Assembly (NCBI GenBank): GCA_015227615.1 | Contig: JAALGZ010000072.1 | Location: 48,598-112,597, forward strand | Reading direction: 5' to 3' | Length of the DNA stretch: 64,000 bases | DNA from: Labyrinthula sp. Ha | Lineage: Eukaryota > Sar > Bigyra > Labyrinthulida > Labyrinthulaceae | In this document: positions 56,238 through 64,000 of the stretch, piece after piece | Layout of the letters: each line of letters opens with the position of its first letter | How positions within the stretch are numbered: the first letter of the stretch is position 1 | The notes under the pieces: model-generated | Database searches by the model: none | The model's input: the letters and a program-made list of their open reading frames with translations, nothing else | What the model was told of the DNA's origin: nothing | Made by a program: the position numbers and the translations under genes

Positions 56238-56250
56238 TTGATCAATATTC
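56233..56250. other. 18-bp perfect palindrome at the 5' LTR/internal junction
   Basis: GAATATTGATCAATATTC is its own reverse complement and straddles the end of the 5' LTR. At the 3' LTR the same five starting bases run into unrelated flanking DNA. The position is where a primer-binding site is expected. No TGG-type tRNA primer site follows immediately; the first TGG is about 17 bases further in (TGGCTTGATATTTTC). It could be an RNA dimerisation or priming structure, or chance. Confidence 0.6.
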
Positions 56251-56282
56251 CCTGTGGCTTGATATTTTCAAAGATTTAGAGA

Positions 56283-59200
56283 ATGTCTGGAGTAGATCAA
56301 AACGAGCTTACGCGTCCTTTGAATCAGAAGCAGATGCTGGCTCTTTATGAAAGTATGCAGAAGACCTTGGATTCAACAAGAAGAGCTATAGAAGCTTTGC
56401 AGTTAAGTTCTAATGAAAAGCAATTAAGTAACATTACGCAGAATGGTGCGATGATTTGTCAGGATTTCAAGGTCGATGATTTAAAAGTTCTCGAAAGAAA
56501 GAATGTAGAGAAGTTTGTCTATCAGTATGAGAGGCTGTCTTTACAACAGAAAAGATATATTAACTTGACTCAATTCGTAGATTTGGATCTTTTTATTCAC
56601 TTACGACGACTAGATGTTACTAGAACTAATGAAGATCTTGTGGATTATTTAAAGATCCTATTGTTAGAAATGAAAGAGCAAGCTTTGGAGGAAGCCGAAG
56701 TGATGATCGCCAAACATGTGAAATACAACTTCAAACTAAGAGAGGAAGATGCGATAAAAATCCTTTTTAGTGAAGTGCAGGAGATCATTAAGTTGCAACC
56801 ATCCACTGCAAAACTCAATAAGAAAAAGATTGCGTTAGCGATCTTCGCTAAATTGCCTAAATACATCTGGGTAGAGGCTAGCAGGCTTAGTTTGAATCCT
56901 GCTTTAACCGATGTTGACCACGTGCGATTACAACAATATGTGCTGGAGTGTCTGCCTCCGCTGTGTGTAAGAAACGAGATGAAAAAACGAGTCAACTTTA
57001 AGAAGATCCAGTTAGGAAAGTTCAAAGAAAGTGCTCCTATTGAGGTGAACGAGGTGAATACCAAGGGAGAGAGGAAACCACACTCTCATTTCAAGAAGCA
57101 ATCTTCTAATGATGAACCAGACTTATGTAATCATTGCTGGTTTTATGGACATAGAAGCTTTAAGTGCTGGATGAGGTTAAAACTTATTAGGAATGGAAAT
57201 AAGAATCCATCCTCGCAGCCCAAACCAGATGGAGAGGTTTTAAGGAAGAGATTGCTAAAGTGGAAAGAGAATAAAAAGAAGGGCCGGAAGAGTAATTTTA
57301 AGAAACCGGTCGAGAAGTCCACGTTTGCATCCAATGAAGTGACGCCGGCTAATGAAGGCGCAGTTGAGGATGTAGAGACCGACATTATTGAAGTCGTTCC
57401 TGCAGGATCGGTCGATGAGATATTTTTAAGTGAATGTACTGATGTAGCAAATGCAGAAGTGTGGGATGTAGCGGAAAATGAGATTAATCATGTCGAAGCT
57501 GAACTTGTTTTAGAAACCAGAAAAGGTCCGATGGTGGTGGACGGTATTTTAGATTCTGGAGCTAGAAAAACCTCGGGGGCAAGGAATTTATTTGAAAAGT
57601 TCTGCTGGAAGATAGAGGATATCAAGAGAAAGACATTTGTGAGAGTGGCCTCTGGGAATTTGTATCCCGTTTTTAAGATTGGTCATTTACTACCTTCAGT
57701 AAGGATTCCAGGATTTGGAGATTATTCGCTGGGACCTGTGGCAGTGCTGCTAGTTGAACAAGTGAATAACTGGACGAAACTTTTAATAGGAAAAGAGGTT
57801 CTAAAACTCCATGGTCTTGAACCTGCGCAGATTTTAGCTCGACGATTAAGGAACACAGGAAATGGAAGATCTTCTAAACTAACTGAAAAGGTTGAGAAAT
57901 CAGTGAAATCTTTCAAAGAAACATGTGAAGTCAATGAGTGTATTACAGTGGAAGGAGCTTATTTAGCGAACTGGTTCAAGAGCAAGGTTTTTGGTGACGT
58001 TGAATTTGATGTCGTCAATACAATGGCAATTAATCCACACGTTTTTAGCGAGCCTGGTATTGAGAATCCATTAGAGTTACAAAAAGGAATGGTAGAGGCA
58101 TTTGCAGTAGAAGAAAATAAAATAAGTTTTGAAGAAGGAGGTGCGTGGCCCGAGCCAGTGATATTTAATGCTAGACATGATGCAGAGCTAGAGGAGTTGA
58201 CTGGTGTCGGAAAAAATTTAGAGGTTAACAGAGAAGCAGATTTAATGAGATTGAAAGATTTGCTGAAAGGAAAATTAAAGGAAATACCTGCTCAAATATT
58301 TGGTGAAGATAAGAAGTTAAAAATGGAATTTGATGACTTGATTTTACACCATGTAGCCGCTTTTGGCGATGATTTATCCCCAACTCAATTATCTCTTCTA
58401 AAACCTATAAGATGTTCTTTAATGGAGGGAACATCAGTGGGAGTTTTTAATGCGATCGCCCTTGGTATCGAAAAAGAGGAGTTCATGAAGAAAAGAGTGG
58501 ACCAGATGATAAAAAATAAAATTGTTGAGGTTAATGATGACCCAACAACATGTATGAGAGCTTTTGTTGTTCCAAAAAAAGGGCCTAAAAAATACCGAAT
58601 GGTGGTTGATTTCAGGCCATTAAATGCAGTTACGCAAAAGGTTGTTAATAACCTACCGAATATTGATCTACAGGTCGCTAAGATAAAAGGAAACACTATT
58701 TTTGGATCATTCGACCTGTTAAGCGGGTTTGATTATTTACCAACACATCATAACTCGCAACATTTATTTACCTTTGGAACACCTTGGGGTGTGTCTTACT
58801 CGTTTAGAGGAGCCCCCCAAGGTTGGTGTAATACCCCGTCTTTATTTTCTCAAAGGGTAATTACACATGTTTTGACACCTGCATCTCTTTGGCCTAATCA
58901 TGCTTTACAATGGATTGATGATACAGTTTTATTTGCATTGGATGTAAGAGCATACTTGACTTTATTAAGGAGTTTTTTAAAGGCTATTATAGATAAGAGA
59001 TTGAGTCTAAATATAGGAAAATGTGACCTGATTGCTCAGAGTGCAGTATTTTGTGGGCACAAGTTGACAAAGGATGGTTATCGTTTAGATGACACTTATT
59101 TAAAAAAGTTAATGGAAAGACCAAAACCTACCTATGTGCATGAATTAGCACAGCTGATTTATTTAGGGAACTGGGTCTCAAAGATGTTACCGGGTTTTTC

Positions 59201-61982
59201 GGAGTTAAGAAAAAGAATGACCGGGGAGTTTAATATTTACGGAAGACTCAAGAAGTTAGAAAGAACAAAAGTACTCTTGGAATGGAGCGAGGAAATGAAT
59301 CATGCTTACGAAAAGTTAATGAAGGAGGTTAAATTGGCTTTCTCTAATACATTAGGCTACTACGATCAGAAGTTAGACCTGGTCTTATTTGTGGATGTTT
59401 CGGAATTTTACTGGAGTTATTTTATTTGTCAAACATCTGATGCAATTAAATTAGAATTTCCAATGGATGCTAACTATGATGTGATTGCCATGGCTTCAGG
59501 TACGTTTAGAGATAGTTCCTTGAATTGGCATATTTCTTCGAAGGAGTTATTTCCAGTGGTGATTGCGTCACAGAAGCATTCTTATTTTCTGAAATCAAAT
59601 GAGAAGAAGAAGATTCTCTTTACGGACCACAAGAATCTATATTATATTTTGAATCCAATCAAAGCGTCTAGGAAGTCTTATTCTGAAAGGCTGACGCATT
59701 GGAGCTTGATTTTTCAAGACATTTGTTTAGAAGTACATCATATTCCTGGAGAACAGAATGTAGCTGCTGATATTTTATCTCGCTGGCTTAATCCTGAATT
59801 TGATAAGGTGGAAGCTGACGAAGTGTTAGTTGCAGTAGCAACTGTAGAACATTTTAATGTGCAGCATTTCTGGGAAAAAGTTGATGAACTTCATGCTGGT
59901 TTACGTAACATAGATTTTACATTGAAATATGGAGACGCCTGGCCCGAAATGGATGAATCATTTTGCTTAAATTTACAAAAGAAAGATCTAAAGTTCAAAG
60001 AAAATATTTTGAGAAGATATAAAAATAAGTTAGTGGTGACAAAAAGTTTGATTTTACCAGTGATTGTTCATACCCATCTACGCTTCAATCATGGGGCAGT
60101 GGATCAGGAAAAGAAATGGATTTCAGCTAATTATGTGATGCACTCTAAAGAAGTAAAAAAAATATTTATGGAAGCTACGGAAAAATTAAGAAGCCAATGT
60201 TTACATTGTCAACGTCCATCGAAAATAATAAGGAGACCTTTAGCGATTAATGAATTACCAAGTGAATGTAGAGCAGTTCTAATGTCAGATTATTTGTACA
60301 TTTCACCAGAGGAAGGTTATGTGTTGACTTTAATAGATGCGTTATCAAGAGTTACTTTATTGAAGCAGTGTAAGAATGCCAATGCAATAAATGTCGTGAA
60401 TATTTTATGGGAATGGCATTCTCACTATGATTTAGCTGATGATTTTATTCTACTATCTGACAAGGGTTCACATTACGTTAATGCAGTTGTAGATGCTTTT
60501 GTTAGGCAAAGCGGAGCAAGTCAGAAGTTCACGGTGGCTTATGCTCCCTACACTAATGGAGCCGCAGAAATACAAAATAAGCAGATTTTGAAGAATTTGA
60601 GAACCTTACTTTCAGAATATAATTTGAAGGCTGAAGATTGGCCTGAGGTTTTAGTGCAGGTACAATATTACCTTAATTCGAAGCCATTGAGAAGTAGAAA
60701 TAATCTTACACCCTTCCAGATTTTGCTGGGTAAGAAACCTAGAAGGGATCCAGTGGGGCGAAAGCCAAATTTGAAATTGACATCAATTCAAATGAGTGAA
60801 CTTAAAGAAGTTTCGCTGGAGTTAGAAGGAAGAATAAGAGAGTACCAAGAAATGGCTTTTTCATTCGCTGAACGATCAAGACAATATGCTAATGCTTTGT
60901 ACAATAAGAAATACAAACTAACTCCGATGCATTTCCATGTGGGAGAGTTTGTATTAGTCAGTAAACCAAAACGTGGTTCGAAGGTTAAACCTCAATGGAC
61001 AGGACCATTTCAGATCATTCAACAATTAGGGTCATATTTATATTTATTGAAGAATTTATGCGGGGATGAAGAAGAAGTACATGCATCTAGAATGATGTTT
61101 TATGCTCCATCACACTTTTTACCTTCTGCAAAAACAAAGATTTGTTATTTAAATGATTCAGAAAAGCTTGAGATTAAGAAGTTGATTAAGATCAAGAAAA
61201 AGGATGATGAATATTTTCTGTTAGTTCATTGGAGAGGATTTCCATTAGAAGAGTCGACATGGGAACCAGTACAACAATTATTTGAGGATTTGCCGAGTTT
61301 AGTGGTTGATTTTCTATCGAAGAATAAATTCAGTGGAATGAAAGCATGTCTAACCCGATTACGATTAGCAAATCCAGAAGCGGAAATATGGAGTGCAGAT
61401 GAGTATAATGTAGATCTTTGTGATTTGCATCTTACTGACAAAGAATTAGATGATTTCTTGAGTTTCGAACCAGTCAGTCAGTTTATGATTCCCATGTTTA
61501 ATTCGCTTTTACGATGGAACAAAATCGAAGTTTACATCTTGAAACAATGTATTTTGAAGTTTGGATTTTCTAAGTATGGGAAGTACGCTGAGTTTCTCAA
61601 GAATAGGCCAAAAAGACAGATTTACAGTCAATTGCAGCACCTGGTAGGTAAACAGGCCATTTCTGTTTACTCGAATTTACGGCTTGATGTGGATGAAGTA
61701 CGAAAAGACAATGTTAAATCTCATGGGGCTAAGTATTTTATTGAGAAGGAGTTTAATGGAGAAATTCATTTATTTAAGTTACGAATCTTTACTGCCATGC
61801 GTTATGCAAAAATGCATAGATCGAATACAGAACGAGCTGAAAAAGTTGATATAATGAAGTATTTTAATTGCAGTTCGGCTGATGGTATTGCACAGTTTAT
61901 AAAGTTTATGGAAGAAAAAGGTGAAGTAGCATCCTTTCCTCTTGTAAATTGGTTTAATGTTGATAAAGAAGTGCAATGCTAG
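56283..61982 (+). CDS. Gag-Pol polyprotein with chromodomain and SANT-like C-terminal extension
   Basis: 1899 residues in one frame. A helical Gag part (about 1-270) is followed by a CCHC zinc knuckle (CNHCWFYGHRSFKC, about 281-294). An aspartic protease motif (ILDSGA, near 422) follows. Reverse transcriptase spans about 750-910, with MVVDFRPLNAVT, FRGAPQGWCNTPSLF and an active-site WIDDT. RNase H is at about 1033-1165, containing TDHKNLYYIL. Integrase has an HHCC zinc finger (about 1260-1318) and a D,D-E core (MSDYLYI, LLSDKGSHYV, AAEIQNKQI). A chromodomain lies at about 1631-1683 (LLVHWRGFPLEESTWEP). The last 200 residues are additional; about 1733-1803 (RWNKIEVYILKQCILKFGFS and LVGKQAISVY) resembles a SANT/Myb-like fold. 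Gag and Pol are a single fused ORF, as in several Ty3/gypsy lineages. Confidence 0.95.
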   Translation: MSGVDQNELTRPLNQKQMLALYESMQKTLDSTRRAIEALQLSSNEKQLSNITQNGAMICQDFKVDDLKVLERKNVEKFVYQYERLSLQQKRYINLTQFVDLDLFIHLRRLDVTRTNEDLVDYLKILLLEMKEQALEEAEVMIAKHVKYNFKLREEDAIKILFSEVQEIIKLQPSTAKLNKKKIALAIFAKLPKYIWVEASRLSLNPALTDVDHVRLQQYVLECLPPLCVRNEMKKRVNFKKIQLGKFKESAPIEVNEVNTKGERKPHSHFKKQSSNDEPDLCNHCWFYGHRSFKCWMRLKLIRNGNKNPSSQPKPDGEVLRKRLLKWKENKKKGRKSNFKKPVEKSTFASNEVTPANEGAVEDVETDIIEVVPAGSVDEIFLSECTDVANAEVWDVAENEINHVEAELVLETRKGPMVVDGILDSGARKTSGARNLFEKFCWKIEDIKRKTFVRVASGNLYPVFKIGHLLPSVRIPGFGDYSLGPVAVLLVEQVNNWTKLLIGKEVLKLHGLEPAQILARRLRNTGNGRSSKLTEKVEKSVKSFKETCEVNECITVEGAYLANWFKSKVFGDVEFDVVNTMAINPHVFSEPGIENPLELQKGMVEAFAVEENKISFEEGGAWPEPVIFNARHDAELEELTGVGKNLEVNREADLMRLKDLLKGKLKEIPAQIFGEDKKLKMEFDDLILHHVAAFGDDLSPTQLSLLKPIRCSLMEGTSVGVFNAIALGIEKEEFMKKRVDQMIKNKIVEVNDDPTTCMRAFVVPKKGPKKYRMVVDFRPLNAVTQKVVNNLPNIDLQVAKIKGNTIFGSFDLLSGFDYLPTHHNSQHLFTFGTPWGVSYSFRGAPQGWCNTPSLFSQRVITHVLTPASLWPNHALQWIDDTVLFALDVRAYLTLLRSFLKAIIDKRLSLNIGKCDLIAQSAVFCGHKLTKDGYRLDDTYLKKLMERPKPTYVHELAQLIYLGNWVSKMLPGFSELRKRMTGEFNIYGRLKKLERTKVLLEWSEEMNHAYEKLMKEVKLAFSNTLGYYDQKLDLVLFVDVSEFYWSYFICQTSDAIKLEFPMDANYDVIAMASGTFRDSSLNWHISSKELFPVVIASQKHSYFLKSNEKKKILFTDHKNLYYILNPIKASRKSYSERLTHWSLIFQDICLEVHHIPGEQNVAADILSRWLNPEFDKVEADEVLVAVATVEHFNVQHFWEKVDELHAGLRNIDFTLKYGDAWPEMDESFCLNLQKKDLKFKENILRRYKNKLVVTKSLILPVIVHTHLRFNHGAVDQEKKWISANYVMHSKEVKKIFMEATEKLRSQCLHCQRPSKIIRRPLAINELPSECRAVLMSDYLYISPEEGYVLTLIDALSRVTLLKQCKNANAINVVNILWEWHSHYDLADDFILLSDKGSHYVNAVVDAFVRQSGASQKFTVAYAPYTNGAAEIQNKQILKNLRTLLSEYNLKAEDWPEVLVQVQYYLNSKPLRSRNNLTPFQILLGKKPRRDPVGRKPNLKLTSIQMSELKEVSLELEGRIREYQEMAFSFAERSRQYANALYNKKYKLTPMHFHVGEFVLVSKPKRGSKVKPQWTGPFQIIQQLGSYLYLLKNLCGDEEEVHASRMMFYAPSHFLPSAKTKICYLNDSEKLEIKKLIKIKKKDDEYFLLVHWRGFPLEESTWEPVQQLFEDLPSLVVDFLSKNKFSGMKACLTRLRLANPEAEIWSADEYNVDLCDLHLTDKELDDFLSFEPVSQFMIPMFNSLLRWNKIEVYILKQCILKFGFSKYGKYAEFLKNRPKRQIYSQLQHLVGKQAISVYSNLRLDVDEVRKDNVKSHGAKYFIEKEFNGEIHLFKLRIFTAMRYAKMHRSNTERAEKVDIMKYFNCSSADGIAQFIKFMEEKGEVASFPLVNWFNVDKEVQC

Positions 61983-62021
61983 AAAAAGAAATTCAGGGAA
62001 GTTAGCAGATTCGAAGCAGCA

Positions 62022-62774
62022 ATGGCTAAGAAGAAAATAGAAGTTCTTAGGGCTGTTGATGCAATAAGAGATGATTTGCAATGTGATAAATTGATGCCTG
62101 ATTCTAAACATGGTTTTGATGTAAAAAGAACTAAATTGACAAATTTGTATGAGTTTAGAAAGGAGAATTTTATGATGCAGCATTGGATCATACATCCTAA
62201 GGTGAAGTTCTTCCATGGCGATGTAAATGATTTCATTAAAAAGTTTGATGGTGGTGCTTTTGAAGTTGTGCATTTGGATCCGCCGTATCGATTTATGGCA
62301 AAGAATCCAATTAGAGGGGCAGCTAATTTTTACGATACCATGTCAGATCATGATTTAAGGAAATTGGATTTTACGAGACTAATGAAAAATACTATTGTTT
62401 TTCTTTGGACCTCTCCAAGTAAGAAGTCTTTAGCCATGGATATTTTCAAGAAAAATAATATTAAATACATGGATCACTTGTTGTGGATTAAACTTTCTGC
62501 TAAATGGAAATTGCGATCCACGTTTGGTAAGCTTACTCAGAAGTGTAGTGAAGAACTGCTAATTGGTGTCCATGGGAAGTTGCCAGATGCTTTGAAAAAT
62601 AGGAACTTTGGTAAAGAATGTGTCTTCGCAGAAGTGGTAGGCAACAGCTGTAAACTAGAGAAGTTCTATGAAATTATTGAAGCGCGGTTTGAAAAGCAAG
62701 CTAAAAAGCTGGACCTCTTTAGCAGAAAAAATAATCTTCGTTTAGGATGGTTAGCTGTGGGGAACGAGCTCTAG
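62022..62774 (+). CDS. MT-A70 family adenine N6-methyltransferase encoded by the retroelement
   Basis: 250 residues. The MT-A70 domain has the catalytic/SAM motif DPPY (residues 86-89, in VVHLDPPYRF), then NFYDTMSDHDLRKLD, LWTSPSKKS, DHLLWIKLSAKW, a SEELLIGVHG strand and the typical end KLEKFYEIIEARF...RLGWLAVGNE. It ends 17 nt before the 3' LTR. MT-A70 enzymes methylate adenine N6 in RNA (METTL3/IME4 type, DPPW) or DNA and snRNA (other clades). DPPY and the short length would fit a DNA-type or divergent enzyme, but the target cannot be read from sequence. The ORF begins 39 nt after the gag-pol stop and is in the same frame, so read-through, reinitiation or a separate spliced RNA are all possible. 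Codon use looks like gag-pol. Confidence 0.93.
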   Translation: MAKKKIEVLRAVDAIRDDLQCDKLMPDSKHGFDVKRTKLTNLYEFRKENFMMQHWIIHPKVKFFHGDVNDFIKKFDGGAFEVVHLDPPYRFMAKNPIRGAANFYDTMSDHDLRKLDFTRLMKNTIVFLWTSPSKKSLAMDIFKKNNIKYMDHLLWIKLSAKWKLRSTFGKLTQKCSEELLIGVHGKLPDALKNRNFGKECVFAEVVGNSCKLEKFYEIIEARFEKQAKKLDLFSRKNNLRLGWLAVGNEL

Positions 62775-62780
62775 TAACAA

Positions 62781-62791
62781 GAATGGGGCAG
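62781..62791 (+). promoter_or_regulatory. polypurine tract of the retroelement
   Basis: GAATGGGGCAG immediately precedes the 3' LTR start (TGTTAG), the expected site for plus-strand DNA priming in reverse transcription. It is short and contains one T and one C, but its position is exact. Confidence 0.65.
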
Positions 62792-63056
62792 TGTTAGTTC
62801 AACTTTGAAATATATGGACTGAAATAAATTCTTATTACTAGCTGTTCAAATACTCTTGAAATATGAGTACCTTGTAATATAAGCGGTTTAAGCGAATTAA
62901 GAGTTTAAGAAAATACAAAAAGAAAACTTATAATTTTATATTTTACTCTACTTTTTTACACAGCAAACTACTTTGAGAACAAGCCGATACAGTCGTCCTT
63001 TTTGAAAGTCCGTAGAATTTGTAGAAAGAAGTTTATTTTTGGACTATAAACGAATA
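62792..63056 (+). repeat. 3' LTR
   Basis: 265 bp, starts TGTTAGTTCAAC and ends GGACTATAAACGAATA, followed by gatccccgaa. It matches the 5' LTR apart from two substitutions and two single-base length differences in T runs. Confidence 0.95.
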
Positions 63057-63328
63057 GATCCCCGAAATAGATTTATTATACGTCATGGTTGATATGGCTT
63101 TGACTGTATTTTTTGTATATATGTAACTACAAATTGTTATTGATATGGTTTTCATATAGTTAATTCCAAAAATACAAGCCTCATTAAGAGAAAAAACAGG
63201 TTTGGGTAAATTAATCAGATGAGATTGCTGTTATTAAATAAATACGTAACTTCCCTAAAGTGTCGAAAACGAAACTAAAGTAAAGGACCTAAACAAATAA
63301 ATTACGCCAACAGAAAAAAGAACAAGAA

Positions 63329-64000
63329 ATGTGTATCCTAAACTGTGCTCGAGGAACTTGTGTAGATGGATCCTGCATTTGTGACCCAGGTTTCTCTCAG
63401 TCTTTAGACTATTCATACTTTGTAGATAAAAGGTTCTCTTTCGTGGACAATGTGACCCTTTTTGCGACCTTGCCGTGTGACCAAAATGAAACTGCGATTA
63501 AAACTCTTTACCTGATTGCTATTATCTTAATTCTTCTTTCAATCCTAGCATACGCCCAACTTATTCGAAAAACCTCACAAGTCAAGAGACTATTACCATT
63601 TTTCTTTAGCAACGGTCTTGTGACTGCTGGGTTAATTTACAAACTACAAAATTTCGACGATCCTGCAGTTGCATATGGAATAGATATCTTCTTTACAATC
63701 TCTTTTCTTCTATCGCAATGTTTTGGGGGTGCTTACTTATTAAATTTCATACAGAAATGGATAAGGTGGGAAGAAAAGCTTATTGCAAAGAAGGAAAATG
63801 TTGATCCAGAGCTGGAAAACTTTAAGAAAACACAGAAGATATCCTTTGTTCTTATCTGTCTTGCTCCTATTCCTGTCATTACAACTTTGTTTGTAGATGA
63901 TAAAAATTTTGCGTACCCTTTGGCGATTTTACCCAGGATTTTGATGTTCGTAACAGTTGTCTATGCAGCATTTGGGGCTGATTTCTTTTTAAAACGTGTT
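63329..64000 (+). CDS. membrane protein with N-terminal EGF-like motif and multiple transmembrane spans (partial)
   Basis: Open from an ATG at 63329 to the window end (224 codons, no stop). It starts MCILNCARGTCVDGSCICDP, an EGF-like Cys pattern (C-x3-C-x4-C-x4-C-x-C-DPGF). After a short extracellular-type linker with an NxT glycosylation site (DNVT), at least five hydrophobic spans follow: LYLIAIILILLSILAYA, PFFFSNGLVTAGLIY, IDIFFTISFLLSQCFGG, ISFVLICLAPIPVITTLF, and ILPRILMFVTVVYAAFGADF. This layout suggests a seven-span or similar surface receptor. No signal peptide precedes the EGF motif, so an upstream exon or an internal start is likely. The start lies 272 bp beyond the 3' LTR of the retroelement. 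Confidence 0.75.
   Translation, partial: MCILNCARGTCVDGSCICDPGFSQSLDYSYFVDKRFSFVDNVTLFATLPCDQNETAIKTLYLIAIILILLSILAYAQLIRKTSQVKRLLPFFFSNGLVTAGLIYKLQNFDDPAVAYGIDIFFTISFLLSQCFGGAYLLNFIQKWIRWEEKLIAKKENVDPELENFKKTQKISFVLICLAPIPVITTLFVDDKNFAYPLAILPRILMFVTVVYAAFGADFFLKRV

Larger units (their letters stand above)
55975..63056 (+). mobile_element. Ty3/gypsy-type chromodomain LTR retrotransposon carrying an MT-A70 methyltransferase gene
   Basis: A 7082-bp element with near-identical LTRs (55975-56237 and 62792-63056), a gag-pol ORF with all expected domains, a second ORF for an adenine methyltransferase, and a purine-rich tract directly before the 3' LTR. It looks whole. The LTRs differ by two substitutions and two one-base length differences in homopolymer runs over about 263 bp, so insertion is recent. 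No target-site duplication is visible at the flanks (gtgtaa before, gatccc after), and the LTRs begin TGTTAG but do not end in the usual CA. Chromodomain and domain order (protease, RT, RNase H, integrase) place it in Ty3/gypsy near chromoviruses. Confidence 0.95.

Noticed and set aside
56645-62273. Minus-strand frames inside the retroelement
   Set aside because: Antisense shadows of gag-pol and the methyltransferase.
1-64000. CRISPR arrays, tRNA or rRNA genes, bacterial-type operons
   Set aside because: No spaced direct repeats, no convincing tRNA A/B boxes or rRNA cores were seen, and the genes are eukaryotic with introns.

Overview
This window is nuclear DNA from an AT-rich, gene-sparse single-celled eukaryote that I cannot name. 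All three stop codons end genes, which fits the standard code. The gene set is eukaryotic: protein kinases, a tubulin-tyrosine-ligase-like enzyme, an ESCRT IST1 homologue, PARP, OTU, WW and PH proteins, a HisH-HisF fusion, and nuclear genes for mitochondrial proteins. A striking trait is tiny spliceosomal introns. Nine or more GT...AG introns of 28-33 nt join reading frames exactly, in HIS7, IST1, the WW/PH gene and a TKL kinase among others. Similar intron sizes are known in some ciliates, in Blastocystis and in chlorarachniophyte nucleomorphs, but that does not place this organism.

Layout. Positions 1-3.6 kb hold nothing I can read. From 3.6 to 6.2 kb on the minus strand lie a TKL kinase with a myristoylation-type N-terminus, a small mitochondrial membrane protein and an unknown protein. 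A 6.4 kb gene desert follows, carrying one copy each (6.7 and 11.0 kb) of a dispersed repeat. At 12.5-18.4 kb are a membrane-anchored TTL-like ligase, a divergent CDPK-like kinase and a multipass membrane protein. Decayed coding sequence lies near 19.1-19.6 kb. At 22.1-24.1 kb is a five-WW plus PH protein with a convergent small ORF. At 28-30 kb are a spliced hypothetical gene and IST1. Another decayed stretch is at 32.0-32.4 kb. A 1193-residue PARP with a beta-helix-like N-terminus and zinc-finger region occupies 33.7-37.3 kb, followed by a disordered basic/acidic protein. After a 7.7 kb desert come an atypical kinase (46-48 kb), an unresolved intron-rich gene (49.5-50.6 kb), mitochondrial uS19, an OTU protease divergent from HIS7, and a 58-residue spliced microprotein.

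The most unusual object is a 7.1 kb Ty3/gypsy-type LTR retrotransposon (55975-63056) that looks whole and young. Its gag-pol ORF ends in a chromodomain and a SANT-like extension. A second ORF between pol and the 3' LTR encodes an MT-A70-family adenine methyltransferase with an intact DPPY motif. A retroelement carrying both a chromatin reader and an adenine methyltransferase is the best candidate here for an undescribed system. The window ends inside an EGF-plus-multipass membrane protein gene just beyond the element.
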